DNA of 6,064 nucleotides, from assembly GCA_938023775.1 (NCBI GenBank), contig CALJDB010000268.1, forward strand, positions 1 through 6,064, given 5' to 3'. How positions within the stretch are numbered: the first letter of the stretch is position 1; the number at the start of each line of letters is the position of its first letter. Of the stretch, positions 6,049 to 6,064 are shown in pieces. The notes beneath the pieces were generated by a model. The model was not told the DNA's origin and did not search any database. It was given only the letters and a program-made list of their open reading frames with translations. Source of the DNA: an uncultured Clostridia bacterium. Lineage in GTDB: Bacteria; Bacillota; Clostridia; Oscillospirales; Oscillospiraceae. The position numbers and the translations under genes are program-made.

Positions 6049-6064
6049 TTATAAATCTCATAAT

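Overview
The window looks like chromosomal DNA from a GC-rich Gram-positive anaerobe of the class Clostridia; an Oscillospiraceae-like gut lineage would fit. This rests on a fragment of a SpoVB-type flippase, MurT (lipid II amidation, typical of Gram-positives) and a K+-dependent type membrane pyrophosphatase. The genus cannot be named from the sequence alone. The genes are strongly GC-biased at third codon positions, which produces long antisense open frames that are not genes.

Layout. Positions 1-184 are visibly AT-richer than the rest. They carry a minus-strand fragment of a SpoVB/MATE-type flippase, bounded by a perfect 38-bp inverted repeat (1-38 and 147-184). The gene homology stops where the right arm begins, so this is either a rearrangement or a fold-back artefact at a contig end. 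After a short AT-rich leader comes a plus-strand operon: glmM (347-1711), a stand-alone left-handed beta-helix acyltransferase resembling the C-terminal half of GlmU (1711-2370, overlapping glmM by one base), and murT (2388-3758). Two hairpins at 3764-3868 separate it from the convergent minus-strand gene hppA (3870-5864). The last 200 bases hold the hppA leader and promoter, plus a second, divergent promoter that points out of the right edge.

How the genes fit together. GlmM makes glucosamine-1-phosphate. The beta-helix protein keeps the residues GlmU uses to acetylate that compound, so the two may supply GlcNAc-1-phosphate for UDP-GlcNAc. MurT acts at the other end of the pathway, amidating D-Glu of lipid II to D-isoglutamine, so the operon joins early and late steps of peptidoglycan precursor synthesis. 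The usual MurT partner, the glutaminase GatD, is not here: murT is the last gene before the terminators. HppA hydrolyses pyrophosphate to pump ions and is a separate transcription unit.

No mobile element, CRISPR array, tRNA or rRNA was seen. The items most worth a second look are the stand-alone GlmU-C-like enzyme coupled to glmM, the GatD-less murT, the interleaved inverted repeats in the hppA leader, and the 38-bp inverted repeat at the left edge.
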